This document shows, one piece after another, positions 22,725 through 34,452 of a stretch of DNA of 64,000 nucleotides. The position numbers and the translations under genes are program-made. The notes beneath the pieces are model-generated. The model saw only the letters and a list, made by a program, of their open reading frames with translations. It did not search any database and was not told the origin of the DNA. The DNA is from Pyrus communis (taxonomy: Eukaryota; Streptophyta; Magnoliopsida; Rosales; Rosaceae): contig NC_084809.1 of assembly GCF_963583255.1 (NCBI RefSeq), positions 6,743,501-6,807,500 of the forward strand, given 5' to 3'. How positions within the stretch are numbered: position 1 is the first letter of the stretch; each line of letters opens with the position of its first letter.

Positions 22725-25700
22725 AGATGGAAGGAAGTGGCACTATGATCAAACTCACCAACTCTAATTGGGTAACATGGAAGCCAAGGATGAAGGACAT
22801 TCTTTATTGCAAGGATCTGCATGAGCCAATTGAAGGAGATATCGCTAAGCCCGAGAGCATGTCCAATGCCGAGTGTAAGAAGATGAATCGCAAGGCAATT
22901 GGCACAATTTGACAATGGGTGGACGATAGTGTTTTTCACCATGTGTAATGAAACCAATGCCCACGAGTTTTGGCTGAAGCTTGAGTCATCGTTCAAGAAG
23001 GAGACCTCAGCCAAGAAAGCCTTCTTGATCAAAGAGCTCATCAATGTGAAGTGCAAGGATGGTTTAAGTGTAGCAGAACACTTGAACAATTTCCAGAATA
23101 TCATCAACCAGTTGGCTACTATGAACATGACAATTGAGGACGAGCTGTAAGCACTCTTGTTACTTGGATCCTTGCCAGACAGTTGGGAGACATTTTGTGG
23201 TGAGTTTAAGTAACTTTGCTCCTAATGGTGTTCTTACTCTTGACAATGTTAAAAATAACATACTTAATGAAGAAACAAGGAGAAAGACTTCTGGCACAGA
23301 TAACAACCAAGTATTTGTCACAGAGAACCCTGGAAGAAGCAAGAGTAGAGGGCCTAAAGGTCATGGCATGAGTCCTAGCCGATTCAAGTCAAGGTTCAGA
23401 GGTGCGTGCCACCATTGTGGCAAAGAAGGCCATATGAAGAAAAAATGTCGAGTTTGGAAAAGAGAGCAAAGGGAAGGCAACCAATCAGAAGAAAGATGAT
23501 ATTGGCAAAACCATTGTTGTCATATATGGTGATGTACCAGAAATATTGTATATTGGTGAATGTCTGCATATGGGTGATTCTGATAGAGACATTGAATGGA
23601 TCTTTGACAATGGAACTTCTTTCCATGCTACATCCAAATGGGAGTTCTTCAGTACATACAAAGAAGGTGACTTTGGCATACTGAAGATGGGGAATGAAAG
23701 CTATTCCAAAATTCTTTGAATTGGTGATATTTTCCTAAGAACTAACCTTGGCTACCGATTGCTGTTGAAAGATGTGAGACATATTCCTGATATATGTCTC
23801 AATCTGATATCTATTGGTACCCTTGATCGACAAGGTTATTATCACCATATTGGCGAAGGAAAATTGAAGTTTACTAAATGCTTAATGGTGGTAGCAAGAG
23901 CACGACTTTGTTGTACGTTGTACCGGTCAAATGCCAAGGTTTTGAAAGGTGAGTTCAATGTTGTGGAGGACTCATCTCTAGACTTATGGCATAAGAGGCT
24001 AGGTCACATGAGCGAGAAAGGCCTACAAGTTCTGGCAAAGAAGTCTTACATTCCCTTTGCCAAAGGTACGTCGTTAAACTCTTGTGAGCACTGTTTATTC
24101 GAAAAACAAAGAAGAGTTAGTTTTTATGTTCCATCTATAAAGAAAAGAAATTTGTTAGATCTTCTTTATTCAGATGTGTGTGGTCCCATGGAAGTCAAGT
24201 CACTTGGAAGAAATAAATATTTTGTTACTTATATTGATGATGTTTCACGAAGGGTCGGGGTTTTTTGTTGAAATCCAAAGATCAGGTGTTTCAGACATTC
24301 TAGGAGTTCCATGCCATTGTGAAGAAGGAAACTGGGAAACCTCTCAGTGCCTTCGTAGTGATAACGGGGGTGAGTACATATCTCACCAGTTTAGAGAGTA
24401 TTGTGTGAAACATGGCATACGTCATGAGAAGACAATTCCTGGAACTCCAAAACATAACGGTGTTGCTGAAAGAATGAATCGAACCATCATGGAGAAATTC
24501 AGGTTGAGTACTGCAAAGTAATCTAAGCAGTTCTAGGTTGAAGCTGTAATGATAGCTTGTTATTTGATCAACTGATCTCCATCAGTACCATTAAGTCTTG
24601 ATGTTCTAGAGAGAGTATGGACTGGTAATGACTTGTCTTACTCTTATCTGAAGGTGTTTGGTTGCAAAGCTTTTGTGCATGTGCCCAAAGAGTAGAGATC
24701 AAAGTTAGACTACAAAGCTACACCTTGCATCTTTCTTGGTTATGACGGTGAAGATTTTGGTTACAGATTATGGGACCCATATCAGAAGAAGTTAATAGCA
24801 AAGATGTGATCTTTTATGAAGATCAAACAATTAGGGATTTAGATAAAGAGGCACAACCAAATGGTGCAGTTAGATGAGTTGATCCATTAGCTTCAGATGA
24901 AGAAAGTCATGGTGACATCCCAGAAGCAGCTGCCAATGAAATGCCTGCAGAACCAGATAATGTTGATCAGGGGGAGCCTGATCAAGATGAGCTAGACCAT
25001 GAAATTGCTGATCAAGGGGGGGGCTTGAAGATAAGATTCAAGGGGAACCCAATCAGGGGAAGCCTTCAGCTATGCAAGAGAATGAAGACTAAGTCAGAAG
25101 ATCCAACAGAAGTCGAAAACCGTCTACCAAGTATTCTTCATCAGAGTATATCATGTTGACTAATTATGGAGAGCTTGAAACTATAAGGAGGCCAGAGCTC
25201 ATAACGACAGTGACAGATGGATGAAGGCAATGGAGTCAAACATGGATTCCTTATTAAATAATGATACCTATGAGCTGGTGGAGCTTCCAAATGGCAGAAA
25301 AGCATTGAAAAACAAGTGGGTGTTCAAATTGAAAAGAGACGACAACATGAAAAGGTACAAGGCTCGTTTGGTTGTTAAAGGTTTTGGTCAAAAGAAAGGA
25401 GTTGACTTTGATGAGATTTTCTCATCGGTGGTGAAGATGACTTCTATTCGAGTTATCTTTGGTATGACAGCAAGCATGGATCTTGAGCTCAAGCAGTTAG
25501 ACGTTAAAACTGCATTTCCCCACGACAATTTAGAAGATGAGATATACATGGAGCAACCTAAAGGCTTTGAAGTCAAAGATAAAGAAAATTTGGTGTGCAA
25601 GCTGAAGAAAAGCTTATATGGTCTTAAGCAGGCTCCGAGACAGTGGAATAAGAAGTTCAATTCATTCATGGTAAGTAATGGGTACAAGATAACTCATGTT

Positions 25701-26720
25701 GACTCTTGTGTCTATATCAAACAATTTTCTGGAGGTAAATTCATCATTTTATTGCTTTATGTTGATGACATGTTGATTGTCGGTCAAGATGCTTCTATGA
25801 TTAAAAAGCTCAAAGAAGAGTTATCTAAGTCATTTGACATGAAGGACTTAGGGCTAACCAAGCAGATTTTGGGCATGGAGATAATTCATGACAGAAAATC
25901 CAAGAAGTTGTAGCTATCACAAGAAAAGTATGTTGAACGGGTGCTTGAAAGGTTCAACATGAAAGCAGCCAAACCGGTCAGCTCACTTTTAGCCAATCAT
26001 ATCAAGTTGAGCAAATAGTCGTGTCCAAAAACATATGAAGAAAAGGAGAAAATGGCAGTTGTTCCCTACTCTTTAGCGATAGGAAGTATTATGTATGCAA
26101 TGGTGTGCACACGGCTAGATATTGCTCATACAATAGGTGTGGTGAGCACGTTTCTCTCTAATCTAGGGAAAGAATACTAGGAAGTTGTTAAGTGGATTCT
26201 CAGATATTTGAAGGGGACTTCTAAGATGTGCTTGTGCTTTGGCGGCTCCAAACTAATCTTGGAAAGACTTACAGATGCTGACGTGGGAGGTGACCTGGAT
26301 GGTAGAAAATCTACATCTGGGTATTTGTTTACTTTTGCAGGGGGAGCCGTCTCATGGCAATCCAAGCTGCAAAAGTGTGTTACTTTGTCCACAACTAAGG
26401 CTGAATATATAGCCACTATAGAAGCATGCAAGGAGTTGTGGCTGAAGCGGTTTCTCCAAGAGTTGGGTTTGAAGCACAGTGATTATGGCATTTATTGTGA
26501 TAGTCAGAGTGCTCTGGATTTGAGCAAGAACACTACATATCATTCACGCACCAAGCACATTGATATTCGTTATCACTGGATTAGAGATGTTATCGAAAAG
26601 AAGTTGCTACGACTGAAGAAGATTCATACCGATAATAATTCCTCAGACATGTTGACAAAGGTAGTCACAAAATCAAAGTTGGAATTCTGCATTAAGGCTG
26701 CTGGGATGGACTCCAAGTAG
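22725..26720 (+). pseudogene. Broken gag-pol of the Tnt1-like Copia
   Basis: The gag starts at the ATG at 22725 and frameshifts near 22905. A CCHC zinc knuckle (CHHCGKEGHMKKKC) lies at about 23410-23450. The protease site reads FDNGTS instead of the usual DSG, so its key serine is lost. A GAG-pre-integrase region with DLWHKRLGHMS (about 23980) and an integrase core with SDNGGEY (about 24360) follow. Reverse transcriptase occupies 25221-25913 with YVDD, and RNase H 26208-26720 with STTKAEYIA. Stops and frameshifts separate the blocks, for example between 24271 and 24521 and after 25913. No functional polyprotein can be made. Confidence 0.9.
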
Positions 26721-26761
26721 TCATGATCGGAATTCCTCCCTCATGGACTGGAAGGGGAGAT

Positions 26762-27295
26762 TGTTGGTATACCATGGGTCCAGCCCATGATGAAAGAAAT
26801 TAAAGGTCCAACCCGTTATGAAGGATGGATGCTAGAAAATTCTAGCATGCAAAGTAGGATGGCTAGTCTAGAATTATCTAAGCTAGAGGTTTGTAGAATA
26901 TACTAGAAACTAGAAACTAGTAGAATGTCAAGCCCTCACCTATAAATATGGGTGTGATGTTGTAGTGATGTAACCAATCAAGAATGAAGTGATTAGCAAA
27001 GGATCAAGTTCAAAGTTAAAGTTCCACTCCAAGAGTGAGAGTGAGAGTGTTCCACTACACAGTGTGTGAGTAAAGTTTAAAGTGATAGAAAGTGTGTGTT
27101 ACACTTTCTTGTATCCATCAAGCTTTGTCTTTGGCTTGGTAAGACTACTCTTATTGTATTCATTATTTTCATATAGTGAAGATTGATCGTTGTTCCGTGG
27201 ACATAGGCATAAAATGCCAAACCACATAAATTCTTGGTGTCAATTTTCTACTTTACTTTGTGCATTCTCTATCTTATGGTACCAACATTCCTAAC
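26762..27295 (+). repeat. 3' LTR of the Tnt1-like Copia
   Basis: It begins TGTTGGTATACC directly after a polypurine tract GGAAGGGGAGA (26750-26760) and ends CATTCCTAACA. Confidence 0.88.
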
Positions 27296-27861
27296 ACCTT
27301 TTCCGCTATGCTCTCTAATTTTTTCTCTGCATAATCGGATGATTTTTTCAAATCATTCACCAATTTCTCCGTCTGATGCCCGAATATACCAGACTGTAAC
27401 TGATGGCAAATGGAGTTGGTTTCAAGATAGAATCCACGGTACGTGGGAATAGCATCATTGTCCAGTTTTTCAAGACAAGGTTTCATAGGAGATTCTACGC
27501 GACATGTAGGAAAGGGCTTCTTCCAGAATCCTTTTCAAAGCAATTGCTAAGATCCCAAGCAAATCTCTTCCTCTTATCGTTGTCATCCGCGGCCATCTCT
27601 GAGCATGCTTTAAATATTCCTTTATAAGCATCATGCCAACACGAATTAGTGCCCACCAGTTTTCTTCTAGCGTTGTTGACACGTTCGATGCCTTTTTCAT
27701 CATTGAGAGAATCCATAGAGAATTCGGAAGCAGTATCACCAGATATTTGCAGATTTTCCGGAGGATTATTGTCGGTGTTGCCGGAAGAAGAGGACCAAAA
27801 CCATGACATACCAGACCTTGAGAGAGTTAGGAAGATCAGTTGGAATAGAAGAGACTGTCAT

Positions 27862-28517
27862 TGTCCCATCTGAGCTTCTTTCCCTAGCAAAAGATATTCT
27901 TCAAATTTTGTATTTAATTCGAATATCCGGTAATAAGTACCAGAAGGTAACATAAACTATATGCTGCTAGGAAGTAGAAAGGTTAAGTCATTTCAATAAA
28001 AATTGGCGCAATTGGCAAAAATATCAGTGAAAGGAGGAAAAAAGAAAAACCAATACAGAGAAACAAAGGTGATCGTAAATTTGATTCATCATACCAGTTG
28101 TGTCTAGAATTATGTTCGTACATATTCACTCCAGTAGAAATAATAAGCACCACATAGCCTACTAAATGAAAACTAATGATTGCCTTCGAATTCGAGGGCC
28201 CGGCAATATGTGCTTAATTATGTCGTTTTGAAGGCCGCTTCATCATTTCAATTTTGTTCTTTAAATTGAAATTTGACGTTCAACTAATATGATTTAGTCC
28301 TCCTAAGGAGAAACTGTAGAGACGGGCCAGGGACACACCCTACATGCGGGGAGAGACGGGCCAAAGCAAAACCATTAATGCTCTTCTTATCATCTAGAGT
28401 TCATCTCAAGAAAAATTTATGTGTTAAACGAATTACTGATTATGATATTAGTAGCATCTTATAATGAACCTTTTTCATTGCATTTTTCGTCACACCCTAA
28501 AGTGAGGATGATTCTCA
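27862..28517. other. Upstream flank of the GEX1-like pseudogene
   Basis: No gene recognised. It would have held the original promoter of the minus-strand GEX1-like gene. Confidence 0.45.
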
Positions 28518-28522
28518 CTCCC

Positions 28523-28807
28523 TGTCACATCCTAGCCCGAGGCGGATCACTTCCCGGGCCCGCTCCACCACCGTAGCACGATATTGTCCGCTTTGGGCTT
28601 ACCATTCCCTTACGATTTTGTTTTTTGGGAACTCACGAGCAACTTCCCAATGGGTCACCCGTCCTGGGAGTGCTCTGGCCTCCTACTCGCTTAACTTCGG
28701 AGTTCCTACGGAACCCGAAGCCAGTGAGCTCCCAAAAGGCCTCGTGCTAGATAGGGATGGGAATATACATATAAGGATCACTCCCCTGGGCGATGTGGGA
28801 TGTCACA
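28523..28807 (-). mobile_element. Solo LTR of a Cassandra-type TRIM
   Basis: It starts TGTCACATCC and ends GGATGTCACA. Read on the minus strand it contains a 5S rRNA-like stretch (GAACTCCGAAGTTAAGCGAG and GGGTGACCCATTGGGAAGTT). 5S-like sequence in a short LTR is the hallmark of Cassandra. A perfect 5-bp target duplication CTCCC flanks it (28518-28522 and 28808-28812). Confidence 0.93.
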
Positions 28808-28812
28808 CTCCC

Positions 28813-29459
28813 CTTCTCCCGTTGATTGCCATTAGATTAGTTAAAATTTTGAGATTCATGTCTTAAGCAATTAAACCAACTTAATCTAACAATATAGGTG
28901 TGGTTGTACTATAATTTTCTTTTTGATATGGATGACTCAATAGTTTTCAAATGGATTGAAAAATAGATGACTTTTAAATGGTTACCAAAAGAATAAACAA
29001 TTATAATTATGAAGTGTATTCTATTAAATGATATCATATAAGGAATGAGGGCTTTTAAAGATTATATCAGATTTAAGAAATTTAATTTATTATGATATTC
29101 CTAACTACAAATTTATTAGCAAAATTATCTTGTATAATGAAAGAAATTAAACTACAAATATTTAAAAATAGAAAAAATAGTGTAGCTCAAAAATCCCAAA
29201 ATAGTTACCCTGCACATGCCCTATGTGAAAGAAACATGGCTGAAAAATAACAAATATGAGAAAGTAAAGAGTCGAACCCGCGCACTACCACATGAAGGTA
29301 CCAGCGCTTGACAAACATGCTAGGTAAACACAAATAAATTGTTTCCCATCTTTTGTATATATAGAATATTAAGAAGGATTTTAGAATTTGCGAACCCCAA
29401 GAAATCTCCTCGCACCTCCTCAAGGCCGGCCCTGTTCACAACGAATAATTGGCTTGTTT
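28813..29459. other. Downstream flank of PG1
   Basis: AT-rich. A tRNA-like B-box (read on the minus strand, GCGGGTTCGACTC near 29268-29282) hints at a SINE fragment, but the rest is not convincing. No gene recognised. Confidence 0.4.
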
Positions 29460-31636
29460 TCAAGAAGATGTAGCACAAGCAAGAGGCTTCGCCACGTTGT
29501 TAATGGTGGGCTTGACATGTTTACATTCAGAGGTAAGAGAGCCTTTATCTCCAGTGTATGTGAGATCAATGTTGCTCAGTTCTACATTCTCACATGGCAG
29601 CTTTCCACTGCATAAAAGCTTGACACCAACTGGGCCTGAAGACGAGCCCTTTATGTTCTTGAAGCTAACATTACTGATCTTAACTTTGGATGAAACCTGC
29701 ATACAGTAATAGTATTATTAGAAAGCATTTATGCTCATAAATATTTTTGATAAAAATGTTTTAAATATAAATATGTCAAAAAAGTTATTAAAACTTCATG
29801 TGTTTTTTTTTTGGGAGGGGGGGGGGGGGGGGGGGGGGGGGGTGGGAAACCACACGGGAGTTCTTCCTAAAAGCATATACCTTTCTCCAGAAATCATTTT
29901 TAAGTTTTTATATCAAACATCACTAGAAGTGCTTTTGTTGAGAATTTTTTTTAAACCTTTCATAAACAATCTCAAATAGGCCGATGGACTCAAGTATCCA
30001 TTCAAAATAGCGGAGGTTGGTGTCAAGAAATCTTTGTTTTTCTGTTTGGGTTCTTCAAGATTAAGTATTTGACTAAGCAATAAAGAAACTATGATATTAA
30101 TTTTGGTGTAAAATAGTATACCTCAGGTGTGCACAACTTATGTGGGCAATACTCTTGGTCTATGACGACAGGGTTTTTAACATTGTCCATGATAATATCC
30201 TCAAAGTGAACATCTGAGACAGCAGTACCCTTTGCAGGGGAAGCAGGCCAGGTTTTGATCCTTACACCATTATCGGTATTTGAAATTGTGCAGTTCTTGA
30301 TAAAGATTCCGGACACAGGTTCTTCATCCTCAGTCCTTCCGAGGCTTCCGATGCTTATGCCGTGGCCTGGTCCGCATGTAACGTTGGTTACATGGAGTTG
30401 CTTGGTACCATGACCTATAGAGATGCAATCATCCCCAGTTCCAATGGTTGTATCTGTGATGTTGATCTGAGTTGAGCGTCCCATATGAATTCCATCTGTA
30501 TTGACGCTTTCTTTAGGCGCTGATACTGTAAAATGTTGGAATGCCAAATTGTTGCAACCCAAAAGATTGACGTGGAAATTTTTGCTGTCTTTTGTTGTTA
30601 TTTCTCGAATTATGGAATTGGTGACAAAATTGAACCTCAAATTCTGCGAATAGTGTGAAAACAATTAAAACATATTAAGACGAGTAATGTCTTTTGTCAA
30701 AGTTATGTCAGGAAAATTTTTATATTGTCACACTGAATCAAAATCGAGATCATTCACATGATCCATGATTTAGATTTGCTACCTAATATATTCTCTTTTC
30801 ACACGTATGGCTCAAGCTGTCAAGCACCATATATATATATATTCTTAGAAGAGTATGATCAGCCGTTTAGTTTCACAATCTAGCAATTGATTTAAATTAT
30901 AAAAGAACAAGAATCAAATTATCTTACAACAGCTTTAGATTTGCAATCTTTGTTTTTGTGGCAATCATTTTGCTTCCAAGCAGTTGTTCCTTGGCCATCG
31001 AAAGTTCCACCACCAGATAAGGTGAGCCCATCAATGCGCTCAAAAGCTACCCAAGTATCTTCTTTTGGGAGTTCCTTGATATGTTCCGGAGCCTGCACCG
31101 TGCCTTGGAGCTGAAACTCAATAGGAGCTTTGCATGGTCCTTTGAAAGTTGCCCCTACAAACTTGTATGTCCCACTTGGAACAACAATTTTACTTGCCAA
31201 TGTCGATGCACATGCATCTGTCCAAGCTTTGCTCAAAGCCTAATTAAAAACATTGTATAAAAATTAAAAATTAAAAATTGAAATGATTCGCTTTAATTAC
31301 CAAACAATTCTAGAATGGAAATGATTTTCCGCTTGTTCATATTTTTTCTCATGCATATTTATTTCTTACTTTAAATTAAACAAATCAAAAGGAAAATAAG
31401 AATGTGCAAAATCCAAAAAGTCTGTACAGAAGTAATTTCTCATCTAGTTAGAAATATTAGTTTAGCATTTCAAGAAGAATTACGTAAGCATGTATAATGC
31501 CTACCTGGGTTATATCAGAGTTTGCTTTTCCACCATAATTTGCACCTGTTACATCATAGACACCAGATTGGGCATTAGATGTGGATAATAACAAGTACAC
31601 AAACATTGGCAAGATATTTTTCAGCTTCAAATCCAT
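29460..31636 (-). CDS. Exopolygalacturonase (GH28), PG1, apparently intact
   Basis: Four exons on the minus strand, 31636-31505, 31239-30928, 30643-30122 and 29696-29460, all with GT-AG borders in phase 0, giving 400 aa. A signal peptide covers about residues 1-23 (MDLKLKNILPMFVYLLLSTS). GH28 motifs are complete: NTD at about 196-198, GDD with catalytic aspartates at about 219-220, GHG at about 241-243 and RIK at about 276-278. The enzyme removes galacturonic acid from the non-reducing end of homogalacturonan. The length and motifs fit the plant exo-PG clade, whose members are mostly pollen-expressed; secretion to the wall is implied. It is the most 3' gene of a tandem array of five related copies. 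Confidence 0.93.
29817..29842. repeat. Poly-G tract (26 G) in the last intron of PG1
   Basis: An unbroken G run from 29817 to 29842 inside the intron between exons 3 and 4. Its length is unreliable in most sequencing methods. PG3 has a long T-run at the corresponding place (about 49834-49861). Confidence 0.9.
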
Positions 31637-31710
31637 CTTGAGTTTTCAATTCAGAATTAGTTTCTTTCGTTTGGAATTTTGATGAAAACTTTATTTTGGT
31701 TTCATCGCAA

Positions 31711-31717
31711 CTTTATA
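31711..31717 (-). promoter_or_regulatory. TATA box of PG1
   Basis: TATAAAG on the minus strand, 81 nt upstream of the ATG. The same box at the same distance occurs before PG2 and PG3. Confidence 0.65.
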
Positions 31718-32889
31718 CTTAGACTGGAAAGCTTAACGCCCTTAAATTATTTAGCCAATTACTAGCTAGTTTTATGGAAGATGTCTTACCCCCAAAAACT
31801 GTGCACGAAAAAAACTAGCAGCCGTTGAAGAAGTAGTGAAAAAATCTCAAAATTTCTTCCAAAGAAAGGCTTAATTAAGAGCCAAAATTTCGTCACTCGG
31901 AATATTTCTTCCAAGAAACAGGGAAGTAGACCCGAATTAAGATGTTTAATTACAGTGTAGTTCAAGAATTATATCCTGTCATTAGGAATTATATCCTATC
32001 ATTAGTAATTAATTAAGCTGCTTATAGAACATCAATTACCACCACTATGTATGGCCCTAGGTTAGTTCTCTTAAATTTCAGGTAGACGGGCCATGAGCCC
32101 ACCCCAACAACACTGATACTGTCCCTACTTGACCACCTGCTCAATCAGTCAGGTGTGGGGTTTTAATACAAAAGGTCTCGGTGATAGTTAGAGTGGGGTA
32201 ATTCTATTTAAAAGGCTTGTTCTTAAGCTTTGTGACTGATGTGGGACAAAGAAATTTTAACAAGTTCAGTGTAAATTACCACTTCAACATATAGTTCTCC
32301 ATGCTTCCTCTCCAAGTCAGTACTCAAATTGTTCCTTCTAAGCAAACCCTAGTTGCTGCAGCCACCAGCACCCTGATCAACGCCAACTCCACCACCGCGA
32401 CACACCTACAACTTGTTTAAACTTTACATCGTGACTTGTGGGAATCCTCACAATAATAGTTTTAAACCATATCATAGCATGGAAACAATACAAAGACAAA
32501 TTGGTACATCATTTTACTTGCTAGATGGCATATCTCGGTGTCTCCCTTTATAGTCTACTCTTCACTGACCGCAAATTGGTACATCACTTTACTTGCTAGA
32601 AAGACGAAGACAAGAGCATCTACTATGACGTAATCATGCAAGTCTCGTTTTCTTTCTCAAGGAGTTTCTCTCCATGACTAACGTTGTCGCTAACGGTTGT
32701 ACCAAGATCCGATTCGTCTGAAGAATTAGAAGCTTGCGTGCCAGTGTTTCTGCCTCGTTGGTGTTAATTTGTCAAGGATTGAGTGGCGGCTGCTGTGGTT
32801 GAGGATTTGAGGGATGGAATCGTGGGGTTCAATGTGGCAGTGCAGGGTCGGTTTAGAGTGGAAAGAGGATCGCATTCCGCAGCTAGGCT

Positions 32890-33730
32890 TGCATACATCG
32901 AAATTTCAATGAAATAAATTTTTACCAATACATTAAATTTCGACATACCTGAGCTTACGTGGCATGCACCGAGGGTCGCACAAATCGTACATGTGATATG
33001 TCACTCATCAAAACCGGACGAATCATAAAGTGACACGTGTGGACCCTTGGCGGAAAGTAATTAAAGAATTATCTTTATTAGTTCTTTGATTAGTTTTAAT
33101 TTAAATCGAAACAAATTAATTGATTTAAAATGCCAAATCATGAAACAAGCCCAAAATCAAGTCTTGTGTTTCTTTCGTCAATAAATCAAGTCCACAATCA
33201 AGACCAAATTCAACCGTAGGCAAGATATGGAAAGCCTATAAATACACGGCTCTAAGACAAACCCTTGTAGCATTCGTTCATTTGAGATTAAGTCATCGCC
33301 ATCATTAAATAAACAACACCCACAATTTTCACACCAAGGATCGAAAAAGAGGATTCAAGTTTTGTAAAAAGACTATATGTAACATCCCACATCGTCCAGG
33401 GGAGTGGATCCTCTAAGCCTTATATATATATTCTCATTTCTACCTAGCACGAGGCCATTTGGAGCTCACTAGTTTCGGGTTCCGTAGGAACTCTGAAGTT
33501 AAGCGAGTTTCTTGCAAGAGCAATCCCAAGATGGGTGACCCACTGGGAAGTTCTCATGTGAGTTCCTAGAAACAAAACCGTAAGGGCGTGGTCGGGGCCC
33601 AAAGCGAACAATATCGCACTACGATGGAGTCGAACCCGGGATGTGACATTATAACCTAAATTTATTAATACAAATTATTACTTTATACAAGTGTTCATGC
33701 ATTATTTGTCTCAAGAATCTCGAGTTTACA
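32890..33730 (+). mobile_element. Solo LTR (unit A), itself carrying a Cassandra LTR
   Basis: It runs from TGCATACATCGAAATTTC to GAGTTTACA with a perfect 5-bp target duplication AGGCT (32885-32889 and 33731-33735). It contains CCTATAAATACACGG, a promoter-type TATA box. The same LTR, in the same place, occurs in unit B. It is probably a Gypsy-type LTR, by recall of the TGTAGACATCG start. A Cassandra LTR is nested at 33378. Confidence 0.82.
33378..33648 (+). mobile_element. Solo LTR of a Cassandra-type TRIM
   Basis: It starts TGTAACATCCCACATCG and ends GGGATGTGACA. The 5S rRNA-like part is at about 33458-33560 (GAAGTTAAGCGAG, AAGATGGGTGACC). The flanks CTATA and TTATA are a near-match target duplication. 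It sits inside the solo LTR of unit A and so is younger than it. Confidence 0.9.
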
Positions 33731-33929
33731 AGGCTATTGAGGGTTGATTGTGATTTTGTCAGGGTTGAGATGTCGACCAATGGAACTGATGGAGCCTTAT
33801 GTGGTGGCTCTTGTGTGGTGGATCAAGTAAATGTGATATGGAGGGTAATTAAAAATGATCGTTCATTTTTATGTACTGCTTCAAACTATGCCCGTGCTAC
33901 TTTATATATGTATTACTCTTTTGACTTAT

Positions 33930-34080
33930 TGTGATGTGGCTCAATTGATTAAAAACATCTACCCCACATACCCGAGGTCATAAGTTTTATTTTCACTTCT
34001 CCCAATGTTTGCTTGCATAAAAAACTCTTGTAAAAGTCTAGGGTTCTAGTAAATAAATGTGACTACTTAAGTCCATCAGT
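33930..34080 (+). mobile_element. tRNA-derived SINE-like remnant, unit A
   Basis: An A-box-like GATGTGGCTCAATTGATT and a B-box-like GAGGTCATAAGTTTTATTTT lie about 40 nt apart. They are followed by a tail region shared with units B and C. Confidence 0.5.
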
Positions 34081-34452
34081 TATAAGGAAATAACTATCGT
34101 TAATTAGAAGGTCTAAACAGACTAAACATAGTGTCATATTCTAACAACTCGGATATCCTTATAATTTTTATTTTTGTTTAAAAAAATGAAAAAGTTCGAC
34201 AGTTAACCTGTAAATGAAGTATTTTAAATTCAAATCACATATGAAAATTCAGTACTAGCTAGGGAAACTTAGAGTAATGAACACAAAATGTATTTTATCA
34301 TGTTATTACAAAGAGAGCTTTGAACAAAAAACTCAACCGTCAACCCACGCTCATCTCATGCTATTTGAGAAAAGTCTTATGGGTAACTTATTTACAACGC
34401 ACGACAAAAACAAACAAAAAAAACTTGTTCACAACGAATAATTGGCTTGTTT

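Larger units (their letters stand above)
22137..27295 (+). mobile_element. Ty1/Copia retrotransposon, decayed (Tnt1-like)
   Basis: It is bounded by two LTRs and inserted in an exon of the GEX1-like gene in the opposite orientation. Internal order gag, protease, integrase, reverse transcriptase, RNase H identifies Copia. An 8-bp direct repeat CTAACACC flanks it (22129-22136 and 27291-27298); the right copy overlaps the LTR end. The LTRs differ by many substitutions and a roughly 30-nt indel, and the internal frames are broken repeatedly, so it is old and non-autonomous. Confidence 0.93.
20571..27861 (-). pseudogene. GEX1: GEX1-like gene, interrupted by a Copia element and frameshifted
   Basis: Exon-like pieces in order: 27809-27299 (SGDTASEFSMDSLNDE; KLVGTNSCW; then LDNDAIPTYRGFYLETNSIC), 22136-21646 (coiled-coil-like, EQSKKIEASQLELQMGQHKM), about 21545-21421 (KQEELLQSQEKIQQAQDHLV), 21342-21156 (MFVALDRLFALQDALLVESR, then membrane segment), 21062-20915 (membrane segment, ALNLLYACW) and 20828-20571 (SDWSALVDKDV, NGRYNLRSR). 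From memory these match GAMETE EXPRESSED 1, a nuclear-envelope protein of gametes. Disablements: the signal-peptide-like LLFQLIFLTLS has its only upstream ATG (27861) one base out of frame; frame shifts occur near 27517, 22050, 21790 and 20775; and a 5.2-kb Copia lies between 22136 and 27299. The many breaks make it a pseudogene unless the sequence quality is poor. Confidence 0.85.
32300..33846 (+). pseudogene. LEA-2/NHL-like (NDR1/HIN1-like) remnant, array unit A
   Basis: Pieces on the plus strand resemble a LEA-2/NHL protein: a start-like segment MLPLQVSTQIV near 32300, an AAATSTLINANSTTAT stretch, a decayed membrane segment near 32440, a domain with YYDVIMQV near 32620, and a C-terminal segment VDCDFVRVEMSTNGTDGA at about 33742-33795. 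NHL proteins are membrane-anchored and often linked to defence or stress. Stops and frameshifts interrupt it, and a solo LTR (32890-33730) splits the coding part before VDCDF. The family call is by motif and gene plan, not by search. Confidence 0.55.

Noticed and set aside
29205..29310. tRNA-like B-box on the minus strand
   Set aside because: Only the B-box is convincing; no acceptor stem, A-box or cloverleaf could be drawn, so neither a tRNA nor a clear SINE is called.
33458..33560. 5S rRNA gene
   Set aside because: The 5S-like part sits inside a Cassandra LTR with TRIM ends; it is a captured promoter-type sequence, not a ribosomal gene.
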